Below, piece after piece: positions 46,329 through 57,988 of a DNA stretch of 64,000 nt (positions within the stretch are counted from its first letter, which is position 1; every line of letters starts with the position of its first letter). Under the pieces are notes generated by a model that was not told the DNA's origin, did no database searches, and was given only the letters and a program-made list of their open reading frames with translations. A program made the position numbers and the translations under genes. This DNA is from Monosiga brevicollis MX1 (lineage: Eukaryota; Opisthokonta; Choanoflagellata; Craspedida; Salpingoecidae). The stretch spans positions 44,435 to 108,434 of the forward strand of contig NW_001865072.1 in assembly GCF_000002865.3 (NCBI RefSeq). The letters run 5' to 3'.

Positions 46329-49300
46329 GTTGTTGTTTCCCAATAGATAGCTCGCAACGGTGTCGATCTGGCTCAATCTCCGTTCCTGATCTCTGTCAAG
46401 CGGCGCACCTGCTTGGAGGATCTGCGCGAGGCAGATGACGAGGGCGAATGCGTGTGCAGCAGCATTGCAGATGATGTTAACGGAACTTGCGTCCTCAAGG
46501 GCATTTTTCAGTCGACGCGCACCGAATTCGTCATCGGGGCCACCTCCATCACGGACAAAGCTGGTGTGCAGACCTTGTACGCCCCCAGGGTTGCTTACCT
46601 CAACGAAGTTGGCACCAAGTATGCGCCTCCTTTAACCTTCACGGTTGACTTCATCTGGGTGGATCCCGCCATCTTCACTTGCTTTGAAGTCCAATACGAC
46701 TACAAGCCGCTCTTGACTCTAAAGACCGAGCATCTCGGTCAAGGATATGACCATTTTGCTGGACAGATTATTGTGCGCGCAAATGACATGAGTATTACGT
46801 CGGTTTACAACTTGACCGACAAGATTGTTGCTGCCGAGTCTTTGATGGTTTTGGGCAGCGGCCAATCGCAATGGACCATGCTAATGAACTCCGGGTTTGA
46901 GCTTATGTCTTCCACCAGAGAAATCATTATCACTGGCAATGAGATGGACACCATTACGTACGTTTTGCAGGGTTTTGCCGATGCTGGCTTTGTACGTTCC
47001 TTGACCTTAGCCAAGCTGGATCAACTTGGTGATGTGGATGCTTCCCTCTTCCGGGTCTTGTCAGCCCCACTGGAATCGGACAGGCCTTCGGCTGAGTATC
47101 CCGTTCCGGTGTCAACTCGTCTTTACCCCGAGTGGCTTTTGGCCACAGCCCCCGGGATCGACGAAAATCTGCGCAACGAACTTGTGTTGGCCTTGTTGGA
47201 TCTTGAACCCACTTCGCTGGAGGCACGGAGCGGCTTGTACCACTCTTTTGAGATGGCTCAGTCATACTCGCCCGTGCGTGATGTCATGCGTGACCTGGGT
47301 TACATTGTTCGCAACAACGATGGTACCTACTCGTGCCCTGACCGCACAACAACCTTTCAAACCATTCGCTGTACCGATGGATTTTATCGTAAGACCAGCG
47401 CGGAGATTGACACGGGCTGCGCCCAAGCTGGCATCTCTTGTCCGGCCGGCAAAACTTGTGTCTGCAAGCCTTGCCGAAAGGCCGACCCCGTGGAGATTAT
47501 TCCGATCATTGCAGACACAGAGGAGGGTGAAGTCAAAGACATTGAGCTCGACTCGGCGTCTCGCATCAATTGCGAACGCATGACAACGTGCATCACGGCC
47601 GTGCAGCGTCAGCCCATTGGCTTCCATGTGTACGACAATCTCTATGCCGAGCGCGGCGACGTTGCTGTAACTTATATTTTGCACGACCGGAGATCAACTG
47701 AGGAAGCTGATACCTTTGGAGATAGCTCGCTTGCTAGCGTTTCCGCTGACATCCGTGAGCCCGGCCATTACTTCTTTCAGCTGAGCTCTGCTGCTCGCGG
47801 TTCGCACGTGATGGAGGTCTTCATTAATGGTGAGCAAGCACCCAATAGTCCGCTCATTCTGGCGATTGGCGAGCGCACCTGTACGGCCACTAACACGGAA
47901 GCTGATGAAACTGGTCTGTGTGTGTGTACGAGCACCTCAACCAGTGTTGGTGGCAGCTGTTTTGACACCAACTACCTGATCATCTCCATCGCTGTTCCCG
48001 TGGCTTTGCTGCTCGTGATCTTGATTACGGCCTTTGTTCGTTACCAGCAAAAGAAGGCAGATGCCCTCTGGACCATCGACCGCAGCGAGTTGTTCTTTGA
48101 TGACCCTCCAGAAGTCCTGGGTCGTGGTACCTTTGGTCTTGTGCTCAAGGGCACCTACCGTGGATCTGCCGTTGCCGTCAAGCGCACCATGCCCGCCAAT
48201 TTCTTTGCTGGAGATGCCGATTCCCTCTTTGCGCGCTCCTCTCGTACATCGGCTGCCACGCGCACCATGATGGGCTCGCGCAGCGCCAGCGCCAATACGC
48301 TGGGATCGATGCGTAGCGATGACCCCTTGAAGAGCCGTGCCAGCAATGCTTTCAGCAAGTCACTCCTGAATCGTATCAACAGTGACAACGAGGAGGACAC
48401 AGACGCCAAGTCTAAGCGCACGCAAGGCAGCATGGCCGGCATGGGTCAAGGGGGACTGATGACACGTATGGGTGCGGGCATCTTGGGCAAGACCTTTGGT
48501 GTGCAGCGCCGCCGAGCTGCCATGCGTAAGGAGTTTATCACGGAAATGCGTCTGCTGTCGAAGCTGCGTCACCCCAACATTGTGACGGTCATGGGTGCCG
48601 TTACCGAGAAGGGCCAGGAACCACTGCTGATTCTGGAACATATGGAGCACGGTTCACTGTACAGTTTGCTACGCAATCCCCAGATGGAGCTGGATGCCGA
48701 GTTGACACTGCCCATTGTTAAGGACATTGTCAGCGGTATGCTGTTTCTGCACACGTCGCGTGAGCCGATTGTGCACTGTGACCTCAAGGCCATGAACGTG
48801 CTGTGCGACTCCAACCTCCGAGCCAAGATTTCCGACTTTGGTCTGACAGCCAAGACACAATGTGGTGGTATTGGTACACCCTACTGGATGGCCCCCGAGC
48901 TGCTTCGCGGTGAAGTTTGCACCACGGCTAGTGATGTGTATGCCTTTGGTGTGACTGTATGGGAAACAGTGGCTCGCACCGACCCCTATGACGGCTTGGA
49001 TATGATCCCGACGCTTCGCGAGATTGCTCATCCCCACAAGTCCAAGAAGCCGCTCCGCCCCACCATCCCCAAGGATTGCTCGCAAGACTTGTCCGAGCTC
49101 ATGCAATCATGCTGGAAAGAGAATCCTCTTCAACGCCCAACCTTTGAGGAGATTGACACGAAGCTGCGTTCGTTGCAGGTCCGCAACGTGGGCATGAACA
49201 TGATGCAGGCACACATTGACAAGAAGCGCCAAGGCAATGTGTTGCAAGATGTCTTCCCGCCTCACATTGCCGCAGCCCTGGCTGAGGGTCGCCGCGTCGA

Positions 49301-50740
49301 GCCTGAGCACCATGAATGGTTGGTTTCCCGACCCGTATTCTGCATTTTTTTTATTTTTTTTTTTATTTTTTTATTTTATTTTTTTTTTTGTTGTTGTGTA
49401 TGCTCTGCTTTCAGGGTATGAGTTTGGCTCGTTGCTCATTTCCTTCCTCGTCATGTTTGCAGTGTGACCATCTTCTTCAGCGACATTGTGGGCTTTACGG
49501 ACATCTCGGGCTCACTGGCACCGGAGAAGGTGTCTGACATGCTGGACCGTCTCTACACACAGTACGTCGCGTCGCGTCGCCTCTTTGTGCCTTTGGACAG
49601 GGACAATGCGCCTGCTTTGTTTAGCTTTTTGGTTTTCAACTCACACCTTGGTCGGCATGGCCTTCTTGACATTTCAGGTTTGATTCGTTGTGCGAGATGC
49701 ACGACATTTTCAAGGTGGAAACAATCGGTATGTGTGGACTTTGTTTGCCTGATCTCATCGATCGATCAAATGGCTTGAGAACAGCGGCAAGTCGCCCTCA
49801 CAGCGTCTTGTTGTTCTCGCATGGTGCAGGTGACGCCTTTATGTGCTGCTCCAATTTGGTCAAGACACAGGATGATCACGCTGCTCGTCTGGCTCGGTTT
49901 GCCTTGGACGCCATTGAGGCAGCGGCCGCTACGATGATTGATGAGGATGATCCTGATCGCGGAACCATCAAGATTCGCGTTGGCCTGCATTCCGGACCGG
50001 TCGTGGCCAACGTTGTTGGCTCGCGCAATCCTCGGTTCTGCTTGTTCGGCGACACGGTCAACGTGGCCTCTCGCAGTACGTCTTGATTGTGTTGCGCATC
50101 ACGCATCGCGTATCGTGCGTGCTTTTTTTAAGCTTGCTCGTGCTAACAAAATTGTCTTGATTTGTGTGACGTAGTGGAGAGCAACTCCGAGAAGGGACGC
50201 GTGCACTTGTCCAAGCCAGCTGCAGACCTGGTCAAGGAGCAGGATGCCAACTTGAATCTGGTGTCGCGCGGCAAGGTCACCATCAAGGGCAAGGGGCAGA
50301 TGCATACCTACTGGCTATTGCCGGATGGCGTCACTCTGGAGGAGGAGACCCGCATCAAGCGCACTGTTTCCTTTGTGGATGAGGTGGCCGATGCGGTTGC
50401 CGTGGACATGGACGCCATTAGCGTGATCGATGAGGCCAGTCGCCGTGCTTCCGAAGCCAGCCGTCGGGCCTCCGAGGCCAGTCGCCGTGCTTCCGAAGTG
50501 CCAGGAGGCCCTGGAGGCCCGCGCCGTGGATCGGGCTACGTGTTTTACAGCGAAGACGATTACACGACGCCTACAGGTCCTGGTTCCCCAAAGGCACCTT
50601 CGACGGCAAGCTCGGCCATCAACTCGGCCACGGGTAGCGTCTCGGTGCACATGGGCGACGACAACTTTGGCGGGGCCAGCAACGCAAGCCTGCTAACGGA
50701 GATTGCCGGAGAAAACAACGGCACGAGCAGCCATGTCTAA
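42399..50740 (+). CDS. Receptor kinase/guanylyl cyclase with three PBP-like modules, 2261 aa
   Basis: Sixteen exons: 42399-42501, 42583-42632, 42806-42977, 43069-43154, 43238-44363, 44421-44500, 44583-44739, 44827-45272, 45379-45498, 45598-45798, 45876-46187, 46347-49318, 49463-49561, 49678-49727, 49830-50075 and 50175-50740, totalling 2262 codons in consistent phase. The ATG has a full Kozak context (GCCACCATGG). Order: signal peptide; three modules (about 30-510, 513-1000, 1005-1470), each a PBP2-like domain, a Cys-rich segment (CKPC motif) and a filamin-like domain (SPFLISV, SPLILAI); transmembrane helix (about 1493-1516); kinase (about 1523-1893: GRGTFG, VAVK, HCDLKAMN, DFG, APE); coupling helix; class III cyclase (about 1940-2130: FSD, KVETIGD, FCLFG, NVASRM). 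The tail has three EASRRAS repeats. Predicted role: membrane sensor producing cGMP, with possible kinase activity. Confidence 0.88.
46258..46327 (+). repeat. Poly(T) tract of about 65 nt in intron 11 of the large receptor
   Basis: An almost pure T run, broken by one CCC, lies about 20 nt upstream of the acceptor CAATAG at 46346. It lengthens the polypyrimidine tract. It creates spurious poly-Phe and poly-Lys frames. Confidence 0.9.
50432..50494 (+). repeat. Three in-frame EASRRAS heptad repeats in the cyclase C-tail
   Basis: Three 21-nt repeats encode EASRRAS. Synonymous codon differences (AGT CGC CGT against AGC CGT CGG) in the middle copy show they are not a fresh slippage product. RRAS matches the R-R-x-S consensus of cAMP- and cGMP-dependent protein kinases, so these are candidate feedback phosphorylation sites. 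Confidence 0.85.
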
Positions 50741-51581
50741 CTCAACAGTCATGCTGCAACATGGTCCTCCACTGATGGAACAGGAGGGCTTCTCTGTAAT
50801 ATTTCGGGGCTCGTGCACATGTTGGAAAGCAACTCTGGCACATCCCCGTCGCATAAATGATTCATGGCTACTCTTGATGCCGGATCTGGTTCCTGATCAA
50901 CTTGTTTGGTCGGTCTCCCTGTCAAGCGTTTGCTGTACACACTGAATTGACAACTGATTGAGCGATTGATAATCTTCTCAGACCTATTCTGCCCTCTCCC
51001 ATCTTCTTCCGACCCTGACCCATGCCTCGATCACATGCTTGCATTGAGGAGAAAATAATACACCCAGCCACCCCCGCTTGCTATACATCCTCGATGGTGC
51101 AGCCTCACCGCCGTCCAGCAAACTATGGGTCCCATAGGCAGGCACAGCGCAGACAGAGAGAGAGAGAGTTTGAGAGTTTGAGAGAGTTTGAGAGAGAGTT
51201 TGAGAGAGAGAGTTTGGGAGAGAGGGAGTTTGAGAGAGAGTTTGAGAGAGAGAGTTTGAGAGAGAGAGAGAGTTTGAGAGAGAGGAACGGATGGGCACAC
51301 ACACATTATGCCACACGTTCTGTCTGTTGTGAAATTTCAGTCATAATCGTATTCCAACAAAAGGATAATCTGATGTAGAATATATAAGAGTTTCTGCAGC
51401 ATCTCAATGAATAATCGTATGGTTTGGTGCATGGTTTCTGTATCAGATTATTTAGTTTTGGTTGCTGGCCGAAACTCGGAGCGCGACGTCGCGAATCTCT
51501 CTCTCTCTTGCGCGCACTCTGTCGCATTCGCGCACACACTCTCTCCTGGTTCGAGTGATTTCGTCGCGAGCACGATCAGAG
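50741..51581. other. Spacer between large receptor cyclase and second adhesin
   Basis: 840 bp containing the receptor 3' flank, a GAGAGTTT minisatellite (51146-51285) and the adhesin promoter. I see no gene here. Confidence 0.55.
51146..51285. repeat. GAGAGTTT minisatellite upstream of the plus-strand adhesin
   Basis: Repeats of GAGAGAGTTTGAGAGAGTTT, the same unit as at 38190-38447, lie about 300 bp upstream of the adhesin ATG at 51582. Relative to the gene the strand is opposite to the first array: GA-rich on the sense strand here, CT-rich sense there. Confidence 0.9.
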
Positions 51582-54500
51582 ATGGCGGCGGGACAGCAGC
51601 GAGGCTGGGCCTGCTGGGCCGTGGTTGTGGCAAGCCTGGTCGTTACGGTCAGCGCCGAGCCAAACATGACCGTCAACGATGGCAACCTGATGATTAATCT
51701 TGATGCTGGTGCCACCATGGAGGTTCAAATTGGCAGCGACTCCGCGTGCCGCATTGATAGCCTTTGCGAGGATCTCCAGCTCGAGACCACGACTCGACAG
51801 TATGTTTGCTTTCTGGCACGCGGGACAGGGGAGAAAGACGTGATGCTGAATGCTCGGTCTTGTGCTCAAGGTCGAGTCCAAACGCCCTCACACAAGCGCT
51901 ATTTACCCGCCTCAAACCCAGAGCCAACGAGGAGGCGCTAGAAAATCGCATCACCAACCTAATCAACACCACCGTGTATCCGGAGCTGGCCCGCCTTCAA
52001 GCCAACAAGGCTGATGGAGCTGCTCTTGAGGCCCTGGAGCATCGTGTCAAGGAAGTGAACGACACCAAGGGCAACGCGGCCGATATCACCGCATTGGAGA
52101 CTCAACTGGCCGATTTGATTTCGCAAACCATCAACCCTGGCTTGGCCGATCTGCAAGCGTCAAAGGCCAACGTGACCGACCTTGAAGCCCTCGAGCTCAG
52201 TCTGCAACTCCTCAACGTCACCAAAAGCAACGCTGCCGACGTCGATGCCGTACGCCTTGCCTTCAGTCTTTTGCTCGCGGGTGACATCGTGCCTCCACGC
52301 ATTGGCACCCTTTGTTCACGAGCCTGCCTCCTCGCCCCGCCCCGCCCCGTGTATCCCAAATAGCTCTCGCATTTTCTGGCACAAGTCCACGCCTGTCTCA
52401 CTCAGGTGCCCCCGAGCGCCTACGATCCCATTACGGACCGCTGCGTGGATGAAGGTTTCCTTGAGGCCAACATCACAGCCCTTGCCGCCAACGTGGCTCA
52501 TCTCATGAACCAAGAAGCCCAGGCTGGCACACACGCCGCCAAGCTTGAGGCTTGCCTCAACAGCTCCCGACCCGGTCGCTACAACCCGACCACAGACTCT
52601 TGCGAGCCCCTGGTGGTCCGTCCTCGGCTTCCCAATCTCGTGTTGTTCTTCATACTTTTTTTTTTTTTTTTGTTTTTTTTTTTCAAGGGGCGGGTTTCTG
52701 GGGGATAGTGCATCCGCCCGGGCTTTCATCGAGTCGGTAAAATTCTTGATGGTGCACTCCTCATGTCCCTGTTGTCATCCTGTATAGCTGGACGCTTGCC
52801 CGCCAAGTGCATGCCCAGCTCCCTCCCGATGCCGCCTGCAAGCCATTGGCTACAGCTGTGACTGCCCGCCCAGCACCTACCGCGCTGAGGTGATTTCTTT
52901 TTGAGGCGTTCATCTCAATGCTTTGTTTCAGGCAGAGAATTCTCATGGCGCATCAATGTGCTTAGAATGGCACTTGCTTCGATTGCGCAAGTGGCACAAC
53001 CACCCACGAATGGAACCTTGCTTGTACGGAAAAACCCAACGCCCTTGCCCTGTCAAGCATCCACATCGCTGTCTCGTGGGCCTGGTCTTCACTTCTCGAT
53101 ACTCTCTTTGCTTGGATACCATCGCGCAGCCTGTCCGTTGAACCTCCACAAGTGGACCTACTTTTCCACCACGCTGCACTTTGATGCCCTCAAGGAGGAA
53201 TATGACGACCTGCATTACGAGTATGGCTGCTCCTACAATGGCTTTACCGTACGTTTGTCTACCAATCCGCTTGCTGAACTTTGCGCATCATTTCGTACTA
53301 AAAGATACCCATATCTTGTCGTCGCCATCTGGGAACAAGCGGCAGAAGGGGGGGCGAAAAAAGGGCATTAGTGTTGACATGGCATCGTGCACCTAATGCT
53401 CATTTCAGTACAAATTTGTGATCAATAGAGCTGCCACTGGACGAGTCCCAACGAGGGCGCGACCATGCTGATGGCACATCCCTTTTACCCACAAGGTGAC
53501 ACACGTACTACCTTGGTCTGGGGTACGACCACTATCAACCAAGGCTTATACTTTTCCGAAGCCCAAGGCAATCGCGTAAGCTTTTTTGGCGGTGGCAATG
53601 AACCAGGGCTGGTGTTGGCATTCGCACTTGGTCTTGGTTTGACTTGTTGTTCATGCACAATTTGTGGTCAATTTGGTAGTGGACCCACTTCTACTATCAG
53701 CTCGATGACAATGGCAATCCCAACTATCTCGGAAGCAACGGCATCAGGGAGGATGTGCGGGTACGCTTGCCAGCGACATTGTTGAGGGCTGCAATTTTTG
53801 AACTTTGCCGCCACCTTCAATCACGCACGGGAACGCACGACGTTGCAGGTGCACCACCGTCCACTCTACACACCCTGGGAGCGCGTGGGTCGCTTTCAGG
53901 ATTTTGATACGATTGCCGCGCAGTAAGATGTTTTGGCTGAACTCGTTGCTCATCTCGGCCAGCGGCCTGACTTGGGACTGCTGAGTGGGGTTTGGATGGC
54001 TCAATGCTTTTTTTGCCCCCTTGACCCGTGCTGATGAATAACAGATATCCACAGGAAGAGTACTGGTGGGGGACTCGCATCACAGGACAGATCCAATACT
54101 TGGGGTATTCCAAGTGGAACACACCGTCCGAAGCCCTGACAGCCTATCCATTTCGCATGTACAGTGGCGACCCGAACAACGTGCAATATGTTGCTGACGT
54201 GTTCACTCGTAACTCCAGAGACGGCGGCGATTCGGGTGACGGGTGGAACCACCGAATTTACCAGCTTCCCAATCAACAGTTGTACGAAGCCGGTGAGGTC
54301 GCGGAGCACTTTCCGTTTTATGTTCGCAAGCGCCAGAACAGCTGGGTTACTGATGACGAGGTAAGTGAGTGCAAACGGCCTTATTGTTCAATGCGGGCGT
54401 CAGACTCTCACCTGCGTTTGCGTGGGGTTGAACAGTTTACAACGATGGCCGACTTTGCAAACCTGGCCAACAAGTATCCCATCACCGAGTATGAAATCGG

Positions 54501-55633
54501 CGTGGTGGCCAACGGCGCTACACGCCTGAGCATCTTCACGGGTGCGCGTTTGTGCCGAACCAGCATCTTTGGTCCCTGGTGGCGACGGTCTCACGGCACA
54601 TTGACTTAACACCTATAGGTTGGAACTTGGGACAACGTGTTACAACATACCCATTCCACCTCCAGGGCGACAATGCAGATGAAATGTGGCTGGGCACAAG
54701 CGTGATGAGCTACAACGTGCCCTTGAGCAGTGGCACAATTCCCAATTATTGGTATCATACGTACTATGCAGTTGGAGGAGGCAACGACGTTGTGAAGACT
54801 AGCAATGGTAAGTTTCCAAGACACCCACCATTCTTGCGCGCAGACTCATCCTTTGATTCACGTCAATTAATTATTCTTTGAGAGCCTTTGTCAAAGCGGA
54901 TTGGTCGTTCTTTTCAGTCTCACTTTTGCGTTGCTTCCCACTCAAGGTGATGTGAGCACGCGGCCCATTCGCGTGCGCAAGCGCACCGCACCCTGGGTGC
55001 AGATCGGAACCTTAGCAGACCTTTTTACCTTGTCTGCGTCATATCCTCAGGCGGAATACGACTATGGCTTGGCCTGTACGTAGCTTTGACCCCTGCGTAT
55101 CGCCGTTGGTCGACACTGATGTGGCTCTGCATATCATGATCAAAGTCCATGTCTTACTCTTCGGATCACACATCTCTTTGCAAAATAGACAATGATCATG
55201 TGCTGCCAATAACACTCAACGGCTGGAATTTGGGCACTCGTGCAGCTGTTTATCCCATGTACCCAGTCAGTATACCGCGTTGTTTTGTGGCTGACAATTG
55301 CTGTCAACGCTCACATCACATTGTGGTGTATGTCTGTAAATTCAGATCTATGATGATGCCACAGAATACGAGTTTGGCGCCGCTGTTTTCACGTACAACC
55401 TGGCAAATGAGGTGGACAACAACTGGCGTCACAGCTGTACGTGTTTGAAATGAGCTGGATCTTTTGCGTTGTGTCGGCCACCATGTGCACTTGATGAAAC
55501 TTATGTTTTTTTGTGTGCGCCAGATTACACCTTTCCCCGAACGTTTGTCGGCAGCAACAACAATGCCGGCCTGACACCCTTGTATGTCCGTCCAACACAG
55601 TTTGATGAGTTGGTCTACGCCTCCTTGGTGTAA
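51582..55633 (+). CDS. Secreted coiled-coil protein with C-terminal W/Y-rich repeats
   Basis: The signal peptide MAAGQQRGWACWAVVVASLV starts at 51582. Early exons joined in phase: 51582-51799, 51922-52249, 52406-52612 and 52788-52889. Later ones are clear in part, ending with exons from about 55350 to 55438 and from 55525 to a TAA at 55631-55633; junctions between 52890 and 54050 are uncertain. Order: an N-terminal DGNLMINL segment (compare DGNLVLAV in the other adhesin), a long heptad coiled coil (LEALEHRVKEVNDTKGN), short Cys motifs (CPAPSRC, SCDCPPSTY), then a C-terminal half with about three related units of 90-100 residues. These share GWNLGQRVTTYPF / GWNLGTRAAVYPM and FYVRKR / IRVRKR phrases. 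I do not recognise the repeat. No membrane helix was seen; probably extracellular. Confidence 0.7.
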
Positions 55634-55920
55634 ACAAGACGTGTGACTACTTTGACGTTTGCTTGGTCATTTTTGAAGTTGCATACCATTTGTTGCACGC
55701 GCATTATTGTTTTATTTTTCGTCCATGCTGCCTGTCCGTGAAAAATACAGGTCAGATTTTTGTTAGTCGAGCATTGGTCATCTCATGAGACAGGCACCAG
55801 GCGATCTGCGTAGCGAACTTTTATGGCAGCAGACAGGACTATGAATGAATTGGTTGATCAGAGAGAAAGAGAGGGAAAAAAAAAAACTCAACAAGCCAAG
55901 GTGTAGCATTTGACAACCAG
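55634..55920. other. Tail-to-tail spacer between adhesin and ZFPL1
   Basis: Only 287 bp separate the two convergent stop codons, so the 3' UTRs probably meet or overlap. An A run lies at 55877-55887 (a T run for the minus gene). No other feature is seen. Confidence 0.6.
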
Positions 55921-57360
55921 TTACTCGGAATGAATGTTTGGGTTCATTTGCGGGTCGAGCAAGGGGTCGTTGGCAAAGCTTTCCGGTCGTGCACGGGTCA
56001 TCAGCTGTCGTCGCAGACATCAAAGTTGAATGTGAGCTGGCCCGCTGGGGATCGAAGCCAAGAGGTTGGCAGAGGGGCGAAGAAAAGCCTTACCTCAATG
56101 ACAGTAATAAAGGCCACGAGAACAAGAATGACAATAATGACGGTGCGTTTGAGACTTGCAGCTCCGTCATCGCTTTGAACAGGGCGTCGTCGCGTGGCCA
56201 TGGGCAGAGTCTCCTTTTGATTTCTGCTCCAAGAAAAGGAAAACCCGTGAGGGATCTGAAGATGGATCGACTGACACCGAGGAGGGCTTGAGCCAGGCCA
56301 GGCGGTTGCAGTCACTTACTCAACCATGCGAGCAAACCATTCGTTGGCAGCCTTGGGTTTGTATTTGGACTCATCAGCCGATTGCGCCTCGTGGTCGTGA
56401 CCAAGGGCATGGGCTCCTGTGGAATGGCGGCCCCCCTCCCGCGCAGCGGGTAGTTTGCGGGGCGAGGCTTGGCTACAGGAGGACAAGTTTTTGGGGTGGG
56501 CGGTGAATTTGCTGCCACGAGGCACTGAGCGCGGTGGGGGTGCACGGGCCAGGACTCACATGCGCGTGGTGGGTCCGGTGTTGACCGTCGACGCCTGAGC
56601 CGGGCTGAGGGCATCAGTGTTTCCAGGCGCGGGCCCGTGTGCCCAGGCCTTGTCCTTGAGTTTGGCTCGCACTTGCTGAGCTACGGGACCTCCGTTATTG
56701 TCATCTGGAACAATCCGAGTCTGTGATCGAGAAAGACAGAGGCGCACAAGAGCCGAGGGTCAGGGGGAGGAGGGGGGAAGCGAGTGACGGGCGAGGCGAA
56801 GGCAAGTGGTGCATGAGCTGCCAGCATCTGCAAGCACGCACTGGACACACGGGACACTTGTAGCCGGCGGGCGCAGTCGTGGCGGAAAAGTCCTGGGCAT
56901 ATCGGGAGAGACATTCGAGGTGAAACACGTCTGGCGTTGGCGAGAGGAGCAGCGCGGCACACGTGTGATCGGGAGGGGTGAGGGAAGGTCGCGATCGGCG
57001 AGAAAAGGAGGCAAGGGCGCAAAAACAGCAAGGCGTCTGTACCATACCAAAGCAAGTTAATCTGATGGTTTCTCGCCCATCATTGAGGTCTCCACGGCAG
57101 AGTTTACACGCTCCATCATAGTCGGTGTCTTGGAGCCATTGCAGGTAGGTCCGTACTTGACACTGCCATGGCCAATCAGGATGCAAACACAACCGGGGGA
57201 TAAGCTCTGACTTGGGTGTCACTCGTGGCGCGGGCGAAAGTGCTGCTTGGCAAGTGGGTCGTACGTTGGGATGTTGACTAAGCATGCACTTCTCGCACAC
57301 GTTTTTGGTATGCTGGCAGCAAAACAGGGACGTGACGTTGCGACAATCACAGAGGCCCAT
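55921..57360 (-). CDS. ZFPL1: Zinc finger protein-like 1, Golgi membrane protein, 275 aa
   Basis: Seven exons: 57360-57265, 57162-57048, 56930-56842, 56720-56560, 56472-56320, 56223-56094 and 56004-55921, totalling 276 codons in phase. ZFPL1 is a cis-Golgi integral membrane protein that binds GM130 and helps keep cis-Golgi structure (established for the animal protein). The N-terminus has the B-box-like MGLCDC..NVTSLFCCQHTKNVCEKC, then YLQWLQDTDYD and a RING-like finger (CKLC, TCF..FHLECL, CPVC). The C-terminus has the conserved DESKYKPKAANEWFARM segment, one transmembrane helix (TVIIVILVLVAFITVIE) and the terminal LLDPQMNPNI motif found in animal ZFPL1. The human protein is about 310 aa; the shorter length here is in the linker before the membrane segment. 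Confidence 0.95.
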
Positions 57361-57839
57361 TTCGCAGGTTGGCGCGTCCGAAAACGCGGAGAGAGTAGAG
57401 AGAGTAGAGAGAGAGACCAACACCGACACAATCTTCTTGAGCAGCAGCAGCAGCCGCAATGGTAGCGGCAAGCGACAGACAGCAACAGTGGCGACGGTAG
57501 TACTGATGCAGCACTCGAATGCAAGGGACCGGCGGTCCGAGCCGAATGCAGCTCGTTCACAGCGCAGCCCCCAGCGAGCAGCGAGGCGCTCAACGGTCGT
57601 TCCAAAGCTCACAGCAAAAACCAGCTTCCAAATCCACCATCAAATCACCTCAGCCACTCGCTTCCACATCCACGGCTCCTCAGGGCTCTCCTCCACCAGC
57701 AAGCGCAACACACACCACCAACAGCACAGCCCTCCCACAGCATCTGCCCCCGCCAATGCCACTGCCAAATTGCCCCGTCGACGTTACAAAACCCGGTAAA
57801 AGAAGCTGTTGATGTCAACCCCCTCGGTTTCTCCGTTTC

Positions 57840-57952
57840 TCTCTCTCTCTCTCTCTCGATGTGTGTGTGTCTGTGTCTGTGTGCTCTGTCTCTGTCTCTG
57901 TCTCTCTGTCTCTCTGTCTCTGTCTCTGTCTCTGTCTCTGTCTCTGTCTCTG

Positions 57953-57988
<36 letters not shown>

